Shown in pieces: positions 50,625 to 59,984 of a DNA stretch of 62,580 nucleotides. The first letter of the stretch is position 1. Every line of letters starts with the position of its first letter. Both the position numbers and the translations under genes were made by a program. The DNA comes from an uncultured Clostridium sp. (GTDB lineage Bacteria; Bacillota_I; Bacilli_A; RF39; UBA660), in contig CABUQZ010000010.1 of assembly GCA_902493795.1 (NCBI GenBank), positions 1-62,580 of the forward strand. The letters are read 5' to 3'. Under the pieces are notes generated by a model. It made no database searches. It was not told where the DNA came from and saw nothing but the letters and a program-made list of their open reading frames with translations.

Positions 50625-51353
50625 ATGTATCGATATTTAAAAAGAATTATTGATTTGCTTTTGGCAGTAGTATTGTTAGTAGTTTTATTAATACCTATGG
50701 TTATAATAGCAATTGCTATTAAAGTTGATAGTAAGGGGCCAGTATTCTTCAAACAAAAGAGAACTGGTAAGAATGGTAAAGAGTTTACTTTATATAAATT
50801 TAGAAGTATGGCTATTGATAATGATGTACATGACTTTAAAAATGCAGATAAGCATACTAGAGTAGGATCATTTATTCGTAAAACTAGTTTAGATGAGCTT
50901 GGTCAAATAATAAATATATTAAATGGTACAATGAGTTTTATTGGACCACGTCCTTGGATTACAGATTACTGGGATAATATGAATGAAGAACAAAGACATA
51001 GATGTGATGTTAAACCTGGTATAACAGGACTTGCTCAAGTAAAAGGAAGAAATGATATAACAATATTTGATAAGATTAACTATGATTTAGAGTATGTTAA
51101 TAATTATTCGTTTGTAGAAGATGTTAAAATAGTATTTTTAACAGTTAAAGCAGTATTTTCAGAAAAAGGAGCTGACGCTGGTAAGAATACTATACAGAAT
51201 GAATTAATGGAATTAGAGAAATCAAATAAGAAGAAAACAGTTAGAAAAAGAAGAGCTAAAGTTAAAGTTCAAGCTAATAAGAATACTTTAACAATTAAAG
51301 AGTCTAATAAGAAAGAATTAAATAGTATATCTGATTCACTTCAAAAAGCATAG
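50625..51353 (+). CDS. undecaprenyl-phosphate sugar phosphotransferase
   Basis: 242 residues. One N-terminal membrane helix, then the bacterial sugar transferase core: KVDSKGPVFFKQKRTGKNGK, LYKFRSM, TSLDELGQIINILNGTMSFI, GPRPW and RCDVKPGITGLAQV. It starts capsule repeat-unit synthesis by moving a sugar phosphate onto undecaprenyl phosphate at the inner membrane face. The last 50 residues are a basic Lys-rich extension (KKKTVRKRRAKVKVQ) not usual in the family. It has its own terminator and is separated from the main capsule operon by the DUF4365 gene. Confidence 0.92.
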   Translation: MYRYLKRIIDLLLAVVLLVVLLIPMVIIAIAIKVDSKGPVFFKQKRTGKNGKEFTLYKFRSMAIDNDVHDFKNADKHTRVGSFIRKTSLDELGQIINILNGTMSFIGPRPWITDYWDNMNEEQRHRCDVKPGITGLAQVKGRNDITIFDKINYDLEYVNNYSFVEDVKIVFLTVKAVFSEKGADAGKNTIQNELMELEKSNKKKTVRKRRAKVKVQANKNTLTIKESNKKELNSISDSLQKA

Positions 51354-51361
51354 GGGAAATG

Positions 51362-51384
51362 GTTAGTGAGAGCTAACTTTTTTT
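51362..51384 (+). terminator. intrinsic terminator after the sugar transferase gene
   Basis: GTTAG and CTAAC pair around a 6-base loop, followed by seven T. Confidence 0.75.
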
Positions 51385-51427
51385 GTGCTTAAATATTTGT
51401 TGTTGTATAATTTAATTGGTGGTATAT

Positions 51428-51886
51428 ATGGGTGTAAAAGTTAAATCGCATGACGTTGAAAAAAGAGGGAAGAACTACTTTCAAGTATTAATTGATAATA
51501 ATGATGACACTTTATTTAGAGAATTAAGTGGAAGAGATTATGGAATAGATGGTATTGTGGAAGTTTTTGAAAATAGTGTTCCAACTGGAAAGATTTGTTA
51601 TGTACAATTAAAGTCAACTGACGAGAAAATTGTTCCTTTAAAAACATTTAGTGATTTTGTGTCATGTCCTGGAATAAGTGAGTCCAATTTATCTTATTGT
51701 AACCAAGATAAAATACCAATATATTTAATTTATAACTCATTAAAAGATAAAAATTCATTTTATTATTACAAGTTAAATGGTAAAGAGATTATACCTGATA
51801 GTAGAATAAGAATACCTATAGTAAATCGCTGTGAAGATGATATAACAAGTTTTTTATATGAAATAAATAGTTTTTATAATGACTAA
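51428..51886 (+). CDS. DUF4365 domain protein (PD-(D/E)XK-like)
   Basis: 152 residues. RGKNYFQVLIDNNDD, then RELSGRDYGIDGIVEVFE and ICYVQLKSTD fit DUF4365: the Asp in DYGID, a Glu in VEVFE and the QLKS lysine match the D...E-x-K nuclease core. Other members occur as domains of larger restriction or defence proteins; here it stands alone. GGTGG lies before ATG 51428; a TTG at 51416 overlaps that site. It sits between two parts of the capsule locus, so it may be a passenger. Confidence 0.72.
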   Translation: MGVKVKSHDVEKRGKNYFQVLIDNNDDTLFRELSGRDYGIDGIVEVFENSVPTGKICYVQLKSTDEKIVPLKTFSDFVSCPGISESNLSYCNQDKIPIYLIYNSLKDKNSFYYYKLNGKEIIPDSRIRIPIVNRCEDDITSFLYEINSFYND

Positions 51887-51951
51887 TTAAATGAATAAAA
51901 TTGTTCTTTTTTTCGTTCTCAGAAATAAGTATTTAATGAATTGTCAATTTA

Positions 51952-52037
51952 TGATATAATGTTGTGGTTAAATAACTGAGGGGTTAGTAATCTTATTATG
52001 TGAAAAACATTGACTTTTTGGCAAAAATGTGTATAAT
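51952..52037 (+). promoter_or_regulatory. two tandem promoters for the capsule operon
   Basis: The first is an extended -10, TGATATAAT (51952-51960). The second is TTGACT (52010-52015), 16 bases, TATAAT (52032-52037). The second start would lie near 52044, inside the following palindrome, leaving a leader of about 160 bases. Confidence 0.65.
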
Positions 52038-52040
52038 AGC

Positions 52041-52054
52041 ATACAAATTTGTAT
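52041..52054. promoter_or_regulatory. 14-bp palindrome at the transcription start
   Basis: ATACAAATTTGTAT is a perfect palindrome 3 bases downstream of the second -10 box. The position fits a repressor operator. It is followed by a second AT-rich stem, GTTTATTTA/TAAATAAAC (52060-52087). Confidence 0.5.
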
Positions 52055-52151
52055 ACATCGTTTATTTATAATTTTTTTTAAATAAACATAGATTTTACTT
52101 TATAAAAGAATAATTAAATAAAAAGGGTTGTACAATGTTATAAGGGGATAT

Positions 52152-52180
52152 TAGGCACGTTGTATGACGTGTCTATTTTT
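52152..52180 (+). terminator. terminator-like hairpin in the capsule operon leader
   Basis: TAGGCACGT (52152-52160) pairs with ACGTGTCTA (52167-52175) with one G-T pair, followed by five T. It lies between promoter and first gene, so it should stop transcription unless the complex is modified or an alternative structure forms. Confidence 0.65.
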
Positions 52181-52204
52181 ATAGAATGAGAGGGGTTATT
52201 TAAT

Positions 52205-53053
52205 ATGAGTAAAATAAAATTTTCTGTTTTAATGAGTGTGTATAAAAACGATAAGACAGAGTATGTTAAACTTGCAATTGATTCTATATTGAATCAGACT
52301 CTAAAACCAGATCAGTATGTCATAATGATTGATGGTCCTATAAGTGATGATTTAAAAAAAATATTACTAGATTATGAAAAAAAAGATAAAATTGTAGAAC
52401 TTCATTTTCGAGACAAAAATCTTGGATTGGGATTAACTTTAAATGAAGGGTTAAATTATTGCAAATATGAATATGTGGCTAGAATGGATGCTGATGATGA
52501 AGCATTACCTAATAGATTTGAAGAACAGATCAAGTATTTAGAAAATAATCGTGAGGTAGATGTTATTGGTGCTAATATGTATGAATATGATGAAGAGATG
52601 AAAAAAATCATTTCTCAAAAGAATGTTCCTGAAACAGATAAAGAATTGAAAGAATATGTTAAATTTAGAAATCCAATAAATCATCCGACTGTTATTTTTA
52701 AAAAAGATAGGGTTCTAGAAGTAGGAAGCTATGAAGATTTTCCTTTATTTGAAGATTATTACTTGTGGGCAAAGTTAGTATCTAACAATTGTACTTTTTA
52801 TAACATTCAAAAACCACTTTATAATTTTAGAGGTGGAGATTCAATGTATGAAAGGCGTGGAGGAAAAAAATATTTAAATTGCATAAAAAAATTTGAACAA
52901 GGATTATTAAGATTAGGAATAATCAATAAGAAGGAGTATCATAGAAATATTTCTAAAAGATATATTGGTGCATTAATTCCAAACAAATTAAGAGTTTTTT
53001 TATACAAACAAATTCTTCGAGATAGGAGTGATGATAATGACAAAAAAAATTGA
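52205..53053 (+). CDS. glycosyltransferase family 2
   Basis: 282 residues. KFSVLMSVYKNDKTEYVKLA is the nucleotide-binding start of the GT-A fold, and RMDADDEALPNRFEEQ holds the DxD-type metal site (Asp95-Ala-Asp97-Asp98). HPTVIFKKD and FEDYYLWAKLV are typical acceptor-side blocks of the capsule GT2 enzymes. It adds one sugar to the lipid-linked repeat unit. First gene of the capsule operon after the long leader; overlaps the next gene by 17 bases. Confidence 0.9.
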   Translation: MSKIKFSVLMSVYKNDKTEYVKLAIDSILNQTLKPDQYVIMIDGPISDDLKKILLDYEKKDKIVELHFRDKNLGLGLTLNEGLNYCKYEYVARMDADDEALPNRFEEQIKYLENNREVDVIGANMYEYDEEMKKIISQKNVPETDKELKEYVKFRNPINHPTVIFKKDRVLEVGSYEDFPLFEDYYLWAKLVSNNCTFYNIQKPLYNFRGGDSMYERRGGKKYLNCIKKFEQGLLRLGIINKKEYHRNISKRYIGALIPNKLRVFLYKQILRDRSDDNDKKN

Positions 53054-55355
53054 GTTAGTGACATTGCATAGAGTAAAAAATTATGGTTCAGTTCTCCAAG
53101 CATATGCTACTCAGGAAATTTTTAAAAAATATGGATATGAAATTGAGATTCTTGATTATTACCCAGAAAGATATACTAAAAAAGGTATGCTTTCTAGAAT
53201 TAAAAATCAAAATAGATGGCTTCAAAAGTATTCGATTTTGAGATTGTTTGCTAGATTAATTATTCTTCCTTCTTATAAAAAAAGATTTAATACTTTTAAT
53301 AAATTTTTGAATGAGTATTTAAGTCTTTCTAAAACTACATATTACTCTTATGAAGAAATAAAAAGTGATATTCCCAAAGCTGATTATTATTTAACAGGTT
53401 CTGATCAAGTGTGGAATTCTGGATGGAATGGTGGAATTGATTATGCATTGTTTTGGAATTTTTCTGAGATAAAAAAAGATAAGAAATTTGCTTTTTCAGC
53501 TTCATTTGGTAAGTCTAAACTTGATGATGATGAAAAAATGATTACAAAAGAATTATTATCTAGTTATAAGTCAATATCTTTGAGAGAAAAAAGTGCTGTT
53601 GATATATGTGAAGATTTGAATATAAAAAATACGATAAATGTTTTAGATCCAACTTTATTATTAACTTCTGGCGAATGGAGAAAAATTTCTTCAAAGAAAT
53701 TTACTGATGAAGATTATATACTTGTTTATAATTTAAATAGAAATAAGAAAATTGATAGTTATGCCAAAAAATTGTCAAAAAAAACTGGATTAAAAGTAAA
53801 ATATTTATCTTATCAATTACATGAATTTTATAAGTTTGGAAAAATGTATTGTAATCCTGATGTAGAAGATTTTTTGGCTTTAATTGATAATGCTAAATAT
53901 ATTATTAGTGATTCATTTCATGCAACTGCTTTTTCTTTAATTTTTAATAAAGAGTTTATTATTATTTATCCAAATAAATATAGTACGAGGTTACAAAGTA
54001 TCTTAGAAAAATTAGGATTAGAAAATAGAGTTGCAAAAGATGATAATGATTTAAATGTTATAAATAATAAAATCGATTATGAATCTGTAAATAAAATATT
54101 ATCAAAAGAAAAGGAAAAGTCTATAAATTGGATAATAGAAAATTTGAAATCCAATAATAAAACTATAATTCCAATAGTGAAAAGAAATTGTTGTGGTTGT
54201 GAAGCATGCAAGAATATATGTCCAAAAAATGCAATAAAAATGGTTGAGGATGATTGTGGATTTATTTATCCTCAAATTGATGAAACAAAATGTATCAATT
54301 GTGGATTATGTAAAAAGACTTGTTCCTATCAAAATGATAAATATGATACCAAGCCAATAAAATCTTATGCAGCAATAAGAAAAAATAATGATAGTATGTT
54401 ACAAAGTTCTGCATCTGGTGGTATATTTGCTACAATTGCACATGAGATAATAAAAAATGGTGGTATAATTTATGGTTGTTCTATGGAGAAAGAAAATAAT
54501 AAGTTAACCCCTAAACACATAAGAATTGAAAATGAAGATGACATTTGTAGGCTTCAGGGTTCAAAATATGTAAAAAGTGTTATAGGTGAAATATATAAAA
54601 ATGTAAAGAATGATTTGAAAAGTGGAAGAATAGTTCTCTTTTCCGGTACTCCTTGTCAAGTTGCTGCATTAAAAAAATATCTATTGGTAAGTAAAGTAGA
54701 TACTTCTAATTTATATACAATGGATTTGATATGTCATGGGATCCCTAGTATAAAAATGTTTCGTGATTATATAGATTATCTTGAAAAAAACATAAATGGA
54801 AAAATAACAGATATTTATTTTCGAGATAAAAAGTATGGTAACAAATTGCGTGGAACAATTTATTATAAATTAAATGATAGTGATGATATTAAATCTAAAC
54901 CGTTATATAGTAGATTATCTACTTATTATAAAATGTTTCTTTTTGGAGAGATTTATAGAGAAAATTGTTATAGTTGCAAATATGCAAATTGTAATAGAGT
55001 TGGAGATATTACTATTGGAGATTTTTGGGGATGTAAAAATGAATGCAGTGAATGGTATCAAAAGATTATGACAATGCATAAAAATAAACCCAGTGTATCT
55101 TGTGTTTTAGTTAATAATGAAAAAGGTTCTCAACTTTTTGACTCATATTGTAAAGACTTTGAGTTTAAAGAGACTGAATTTGATAGTATTTCGAAGTATA
55201 ATAAACAATTAACGCATCCATCAAAAAAACCTGAAAATAGGTGTAAAATACTATCACTTTATAAAAATGATGGATATAAAGCTATAGATGGATTTGTAAA
55301 AAAGAAACAAGGATTAAAGAGATTCATATATCATATTTATTATAAGTTTAAATAA
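53037..55355 (+). CDS. polysaccharide pyruvyltransferase fused to an FrhB-type ferredoxin domain
   Basis: 772 residues. The first part (to about 370) is a WcaK/CsaB-type pyruvyltransferase: NYGSVLQAYATQEIFKKYGY, TGSDQVWNSGWN, and SDSFHATAFSLIFNKEF near its end. A linker leads to two 4Fe-4S motifs (CCGCEACKNICP and CINCGLCKKTC) and an F420-hydrogenase beta-subunit-like domain (SSASGGIFATIAHEI, GTPCQVAAL, CYSCKYANCNRVGDITIGD). It probably transfers pyruvate to capsule sugars, while the redox domain's role is unknown. Three closely spaced starts exist; ATG 53037 is best placed after AGGAG. Confidence 0.87.
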   Translation: MTKKIELVTLHRVKNYGSVLQAYATQEIFKKYGYEIEILDYYPERYTKKGMLSRIKNQNRWLQKYSILRLFARLIILPSYKKRFNTFNKFLNEYLSLSKTTYYSYEEIKSDIPKADYYLTGSDQVWNSGWNGGIDYALFWNFSEIKKDKKFAFSASFGKSKLDDDEKMITKELLSSYKSISLREKSAVDICEDLNIKNTINVLDPTLLLTSGEWRKISSKKFTDEDYILVYNLNRNKKIDSYAKKLSKKTGLKVKYLSYQLHEFYKFGKMYCNPDVEDFLALIDNAKYIISDSFHATAFSLIFNKEFIIIYPNKYSTRLQSILEKLGLENRVAKDDNDLNVINNKIDYESVNKILSKEKEKSINWIIENLKSNNKTIIPIVKRNCCGCEACKNICPKNAIKMVEDDCGFIYPQIDETKCINCGLCKKTCSYQNDKYDTKPIKSYAAIRKNNDSMLQSSASGGIFATIAHEIIKNGGIIYGCSMEKENNKLTPKHIRIENEDDICRLQGSKYVKSVIGEIYKNVKNDLKSGRIVLFSGTPCQVAALKKYLLVSKVDTSNLYTMDLICHGIPSIKMFRDYIDYLEKNINGKITDIYFRDKKYGNKLRGTIYYKLNDSDDIKSKPLYSRLSTYYKMFLFGEIYRENCYSCKYANCNRVGDITIGDFWGCKNECSEWYQKIMTMHKNKPSVSCVLVNNEKGSQLFDSYCKDFEFKETEFDSISKYNKQLTHPSKKPENRCKILSLYKNDGYKAIDGFVKKKQGLKRFIYHIYYKFK

Positions 55356-55356
55356 A

Positions 55357-55365
55357 TGGTATAAT
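55357..55365 (+). promoter_or_regulatory. extended -10 promoter inside the capsule locus
   Basis: TGGTATAAT begins one base after the preceding stop codon. It is followed by a 150-base leader without a gene, then AGGAGG before ATG 55516. Confidence 0.5.
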
Positions 55366-55515
55366 CTTAATAAAATAATTTAACATTTAAATGATGAATA
55401 GAGTGGAAAATAATACTTATATTAATAATTTTTGAAATTTTGGATAATATAAGATAATTACAAATCAAAGACATAATTAAAATAATAATATGATGAATAG
55501 TTATAGGAGGTTTTT

Positions 55516-56826
55516 ATGCAACCAAGAGTATTAATCGTTGGAACAGTCCCTTATAATCAAAAGTCTACTTCAAGGGCATTTGATGCATATTTTCATTATT
55601 GGGCAAAGGAAAATTTGCGTCAAGTATTTTCTAATACTAAAAAACCATGTAAAGGTCATTGCTCTTCATTATTTCAAATAACAGATCAAAGAATGCTAAA
55701 GCGTTGGTTTAATAAAAAGATAGAAACAGGAATTATATATAATTATGATGATTTAGATGTAGAGTGGAAAAGCAATGATATTGAATTGGATTCTAAAGTT
55801 GCGAAAATGGGTTATAGTATTGGTTCAAAGCATACCCCCTTAACACATCTAATTAGAGGTATAATTTGGAGAAAAAAATTTTGGTGTACTAAAAAACTAG
55901 ATAAATGGCTTGATTCGTTTAAACCAGATGTTGTTTTTTTGGCATTTTCAGATGATTATTTTATTAATAATATTGCTTTATATGTTGCAGAAAAATATGG
56001 AATACCGATTGTTTCGTGTATTGGCGATGACTACTATTTTAACAAACATTTTTCTTTAAATATTTTTTATCAAATTTATAAGGAATCTTATAAACAACTA
56101 ATAAGGAAGGTATTCAAACATAATGGAAGCGCAATATATATTTCTGATAAAATAAGAGACAAATATAATCAAGAATTTTCATTAGATGGAGAAACAGTAT
56201 ATTTAACATCTAATGTGATAAGAAAAAATTTTTCTGTTATTAACAAAGAAAATCCAGTAATAACCTATTTTGGGAATATAAGAATGGGGAGAAACGAATC
56301 CTTGTGTGCAATCGCAAATGTTCTAAAAAAGATTAATGAAAAATATGTTTTAGAAGTATATTCGAATGAATTAAATAGTAAATATTATAAAATATTTAAA
56401 AAATATAGCAACATTAATTTTTGCGGATCAGTTCCATATGAACAGGTTAAGAAAAGAATGAGCGAAAGCGATATTACAGTAATTGTCGAGGGATTTAAAA
56501 ATAAAGATATCGAATTATCAAGATATTCTCTATCGACAAAAGCAGCTGATGCGCTGTCATCTGGTTCAGCTATATTAGTTTATGGTTCAAAAGAATGTGG
56601 AGTTATAGAGTATATGGCCAAAACAAATGCAGCTCTTGTAAGTGACAATAAAGAAGAATTATTTAACAAATTAAAGGTGTTATTAGATAGCCCTTCCTTG
56701 CAAAAAAAATATTATGAACAGGCTAAAGAAGTGTGTGAAACGAATCACAATCTTAAACGCAGTTGTGGGGTTTCAGCCGAGGTAATTAATAAAGCAATAT
56801 TGAGAGGTAAGTATGAAAAAAAGTAA
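55516..56826 (+). CDS. GT-B glycosyltransferase (family 4-like)
   Basis: 436 residues. VLIVGTVPYNQKSTSRAF starts the N-terminal Rossmann domain, FKPDVVFLAFSDDYFINN lies in its middle, and the C-terminal domain has VITYFGNIRMGRNESL, NINFCGSVPYEQVKKRM and KAADALSSGSAILVYGSKECGVIEYM, in keeping with GT4-type donor binding. Sugar unknown. AGGAGG precedes the start; the next gene overlaps by 14 bases. Confidence 0.8.
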   Translation: MQPRVLIVGTVPYNQKSTSRAFDAYFHYWAKENLRQVFSNTKKPCKGHCSSLFQITDQRMLKRWFNKKIETGIIYNYDDLDVEWKSNDIELDSKVAKMGYSIGSKHTPLTHLIRGIIWRKKFWCTKKLDKWLDSFKPDVVFLAFSDDYFINNIALYVAEKYGIPIVSCIGDDYYFNKHFSLNIFYQIYKESYKQLIRKVFKHNGSAIYISDKIRDKYNQEFSLDGETVYLTSNVIRKNFSVINKENPVITYFGNIRMGRNESLCAIANVLKKINEKYVLEVYSNELNSKYYKIFKKYSNINFCGSVPYEQVKKRMSESDITVIVEGFKNKDIELSRYSLSTKAADALSSGSAILVYGSKECGVIEYMAKTNAALVSDNKEELFNKLKVLLDSPSLQKKYYEQAKEVCETNHNLKRSCGVSAEVINKAILRGKYEKK

Positions 56827-57622
56827 TGTTACAATGTTAATTCTATCATGTGACAAATTTTCTGATTTATGGGATGGACATATTAAGTTACTAGAAAAAA
56901 ATTGGGATGATAGAAATATGCTCACATACATGGTTACTGAAGGAAAAGAAGAAAAAAAATACAAAAATGTATCTTTTATAAAAACTGGTGAAAATCTTGA
57001 ATGGTCTGAGAGACTAGCATATGCTTTGAATAAGGTTGAAACGGAATATGTATTTGTAACTCTTGATGATTATTATCTTGTTGAAAAGGTAGACAATGAT
57101 AAAATAAATAAAATATTGTCTTTGATGAATGAACATCAATTAGACTACGTGAGACTATTTAAAAGACCAACAAAAGCAACAAAAAAAGAAGTGGTTAAGG
57201 ATTCAAAGGTGAAGTGGATTGATACCAAAATAAAATATAGCGTAAATTTGTATGCTGGAATATGGAGAAGAGATTTTTTACTTTCTATGATTACTAAAAA
57301 GAAAAATGCATGGCAATTTGAAGTTGGTTTATCAAAAAATGCTTCTTTATATGGTGCGAGATGTGCGGTGAGTGGAAATAATGAATTCCAAATTTTGGAT
57401 GTTGTCAGAAAGGGCAAATTACTTCATAAAGCAGCAAAATATTTTAAGAAACACCCTGGGATATATGAAGGAAATAGAAAAGTTCAAACGTGGTCATATG
57501 AGATAAAATTAGGGATTCGTACTTTAATATCAAGACATATGCCATCTAGTATTTATCCCTTTGTAAAAAAAGTTACTAAAAAAATGGGTTATATTTTTTT
57601 TAGTGATGAAGTAGAAAAGTAA
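56813..57622 (+). CDS. GT-A-fold glycosyltransferase-like protein
   Basis: 269 residues. NVTMLILSCDKFSDLWDGHI is a GT-A-type start, and YVFVTLDDYYLVEKVD contains a metal-binding acidic motif. AGIWRRDFLLSMI and WQFEVGLSKNAS fit the acceptor half. It is not a standard GT2 sequence, so the family is uncertain. It overlaps the preceding gene, so it is in the same capsule operon. Confidence 0.72.
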   Translation: MKKSNVTMLILSCDKFSDLWDGHIKLLEKNWDDRNMLTYMVTEGKEEKKYKNVSFIKTGENLEWSERLAYALNKVETEYVFVTLDDYYLVEKVDNDKINKILSLMNEHQLDYVRLFKRPTKATKKEVVKDSKVKWIDTKIKYSVNLYAGIWRRDFLLSMITKKKNAWQFEVGLSKNASLYGARCAVSGNNEFQILDVVRKGKLLHKAAKYFKKHPGIYEGNRKVQTWSYEIKLGIRTLISRHMPSSIYPFVKKVTKKMGYIFFSDEVEK

Positions 57623-57638
57623 TGAGGTGAAGAAAAAA

Positions 57639-58853
57639 ATGAAAGTTCTTATTATCAATTCTGTATGTGGTTATGGGAGTACTGGCAAAATTGTATCTGA
57701 TATATATAATGTTTTAAAAAAAGATGGTCATGATGTTAAAGTAGCCTATGGTTTTGGAAAAGCAAGAGGAGTGAATCAAGATGACTTAATAAGAATTAAT
57801 AATAAATTTGGATATTATTGTCATAATGTATTAACAAGGTTAACAGATAGAACGGGATTTTATTCCCATATACAAACGAAAATTTTAATAAAAAAAATAA
57901 AAAAATTTGAACCTGATGTTATTCATTTACATAACTTGCATGGATTTTACATAAATATTAAAGATTTGTTTAACTATTTATCAAAATCAAATATCCCTAT
58001 CATTTGGACCCTTCATGATTGTTGGGCTATGACAGGACATTGTACTCATTTTTCGTATGAGGAGTGTAATAAATGGATGGAGGGATGTCATAATTGTCCT
58101 TTGAAAAAGGAATATCCAAAAAGTTTATTTTTTGATAATTCCACAAAAAATTTCAATCAGAAAAAAGCGCTATTTACAAGTGTTAATAATATGACTATAG
58201 CTACACCATCAGATTGGCTTTCAAACATAGTTAGAAGTTCGTATCTTTCAAAATTCGAAGTTTTAACAGTAAGAAATGGGCTTGATTTGGATATATTTAA
58301 ACCAGTAAAGTCTTCCTTTAGAGAAAAAAACAAAATAAGTTCAGATAAAAAAATAATATTGGCTGTTGCAAATGTGTGGAGTAGGAGAAAGGGTTTTGAT
58401 GATTTAATTGAATTATCAAAATTAATTAATGACAATATGATGCTTGTTATTGTTGGAGTCAATCAACGCAGTTCTTATGATAGCAATAATAAAATATTGT
58501 TTATCCCTAGAACAAATAATGTCGAAGAATTAGTAGAAATTTACTCTGCTTCAGATGTTTTTGTTAATCCAAGTTACGAAGAAACTATGGGAATGGTTAC
58601 AGTGGAAGCTCTTGCATGTGGAACACCTGCAGTAGTGTACAACAAAACTGCAGTTCCAGAATTAATAGATGAAAATACAGGGGTTGTTGTTGAAGCAGGA
58701 AATATAGAAGGACTATATAAAGCGATATGTAAAATAGATAAAAAAAAATATAGTACTCGAAAGTATATGTTAAAATTGAATAAGAAAAATGTGTATGATA
58801 CGTATTATGAATTATACTGTAAAGTGTTAAATGATAATTCTAATAGAAAGTAG
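57639..58853 (+). CDS. glycosyltransferase family 4
   Basis: 404 residues, GT-B fold. VLIINSVCGYGSTGKIVSDI is the N-terminal glycine loop and HLHNLHGFYINIKDLF with TLHDCWAMTGHCTHF the following blocks, the latter typical of WcaC-like enzymes. NVWSRRKGFDDLIELSKL and NPSYEETMGMVTVEALACG form the donor-binding site. ATG 57639 lies after AGGTGA; the in-frame GTG at 57627 overlaps that site. Confidence 0.92.
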   Translation: MKVLIINSVCGYGSTGKIVSDIYNVLKKDGHDVKVAYGFGKARGVNQDDLIRINNKFGYYCHNVLTRLTDRTGFYSHIQTKILIKKIKKFEPDVIHLHNLHGFYINIKDLFNYLSKSNIPIIWTLHDCWAMTGHCTHFSYEECNKWMEGCHNCPLKKEYPKSLFFDNSTKNFNQKKALFTSVNNMTIATPSDWLSNIVRSSYLSKFEVLTVRNGLDLDIFKPVKSSFREKNKISSDKKIILAVANVWSRRKGFDDLIELSKLINDNMMLVIVGVNQRSSYDSNNKILFIPRTNNVEELVEIYSASDVFVNPSYEETMGMVTVEALACGTPAVVYNKTAVPELIDENTGVVVEAGNIEGLYKAICKIDKKKYSTRKYMLKLNKKNVYDTYYELYCKVLNDNSNRK

Positions 58854-58865
58854 TGTGAGAATAAT

Positions 58866-59963
58866 ATGACAATATACTTTATATTAATTTTTTGTGTTAT
58901 CTTCATTCCTATCTTTTCTGCACTTTTTATAAAAGATTCTAAAAATTCAAAAAAAGTTTCATTAGCAATATTAATGTTTTTACTTTTTTTATTATTTTCA
59001 TTAAAATCTACGAGTGTTGGTACAGATATAATTGGATATGAAAGAATGTATGACTCCTTTACAAATGCGACGTGGAATAATTATGATTTGTATTGGACAG
59101 AATGGTTATATGAATTTTTAGAAATGATTTTTACACATATATTACATGTTGATTTTCGTACTTTCTTAGCGTGTATTTATGCATTCCTTTGTTATTCTTA
59201 CTATAGATTTATTAAAAATTATTCTAAAGATTATCAGTTTTCTGTATTGATATATATATGTTTCACTTTTATGATATTTGATATGTCAGCTATACGAAAT
59301 TTATTAGCGGTTGCAATATGCCTATTTGCCTTTCCATATGCTGAAAAAAAGAATGACATAAAAAGTACCATAATTTTCTTTTTATTAACGATGATAGCAA
59401 CACAGGTTCATTCGTCCGCTTATATATTTTTACTTGTATATTTTGTTATCAGATATGAAATAAATGTTAAGACTTCTTTTTTCTACATTATTGTTCCATT
59501 TTTATTAATTATGTTTAAAGGAAAAGTTTTTTCATTTATAAATTCATATATTAAACCCATTTCGGATCCAGGTTCATTGTATTTTGGTGGTAATTTATTC
59601 TTTATGATTTTAATATTATCATTCACAATCATAATATTATTACTTTTGAAAAAGAAAAAGGTTGATATAAAAAATAACATACAAAAAGAGAAATCCATCA
59701 TTGATATTAATGTGTCAATGAGGCTCCTTTATGTGGCCATTTTTATTCAATTATTTGCTTCAGAAACTATATTATCTAGACTTTCTCAATTTGTTCAAAT
59801 TTTTATAATCATCTTATTGCCAAATAGTGTTTCTTTATTAGATAATCGATCAAAAGTAATCGTTAAATACCTATTGTATATATTCTTTATATGGTATTTT
59901 TGGAAATTTGGTTTATCAACTAATTCACTTGATGTAGTTCCATATAAATTTTATTGGCAATAA
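58866..59963 (+). CDS. EpsG/Wzy-type polysaccharide polymerase
   Basis: 365 residues, about ten to eleven membrane helices. SLKSTSVGTDIIGYERMY, MIFDMSAIRNLLAVAICLFAFPYA and TQVHSSAYIFLLVYFVIRYE are typical of EpsG-family proteins, which polymerise lipid-linked repeat units outside the membrane. The gene lies between the last glycosyltransferase and the flippase gene, as in Wzx/Wzy loci. Confidence 0.88.
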   Translation: MTIYFILIFCVIFIPIFSALFIKDSKNSKKVSLAILMFLLFLLFSLKSTSVGTDIIGYERMYDSFTNATWNNYDLYWTEWLYEFLEMIFTHILHVDFRTFLACIYAFLCYSYYRFIKNYSKDYQFSVLIYICFTFMIFDMSAIRNLLAVAICLFAFPYAEKKNDIKSTIIFFLLTMIATQVHSSAYIFLLVYFVIRYEINVKTSFFYIIVPFLLIMFKGKVFSFINSYIKPISDPGSLYFGGNLFFMILILSFTIIILLLLKKKKVDIKNNIQKEKSIIDINVSMRLLYVAIFIQLFASETILSRLSQFVQIFIIILLPNSVSLLDNRSKVIVKYLLYIFFIWYFWKFGLSTNSLDVVPYKFYWQ

Positions 59964-59966
59964 AGT

Positions 59967-59984
59967 TGGAGGTGAGGAAATATT
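59967..59984 (+). promoter_or_regulatory. strong ribosome binding site followed by an ATT start codon
   Basis: TGGAGGTGAGG (59967-59977) is the strongest Shine-Dalgarno sequence of the operon. The only codon at proper spacing in the flippase frame is ATT at 59982-59984. That frame is closed upstream by TGA (59973-59975). Confidence 0.65.
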
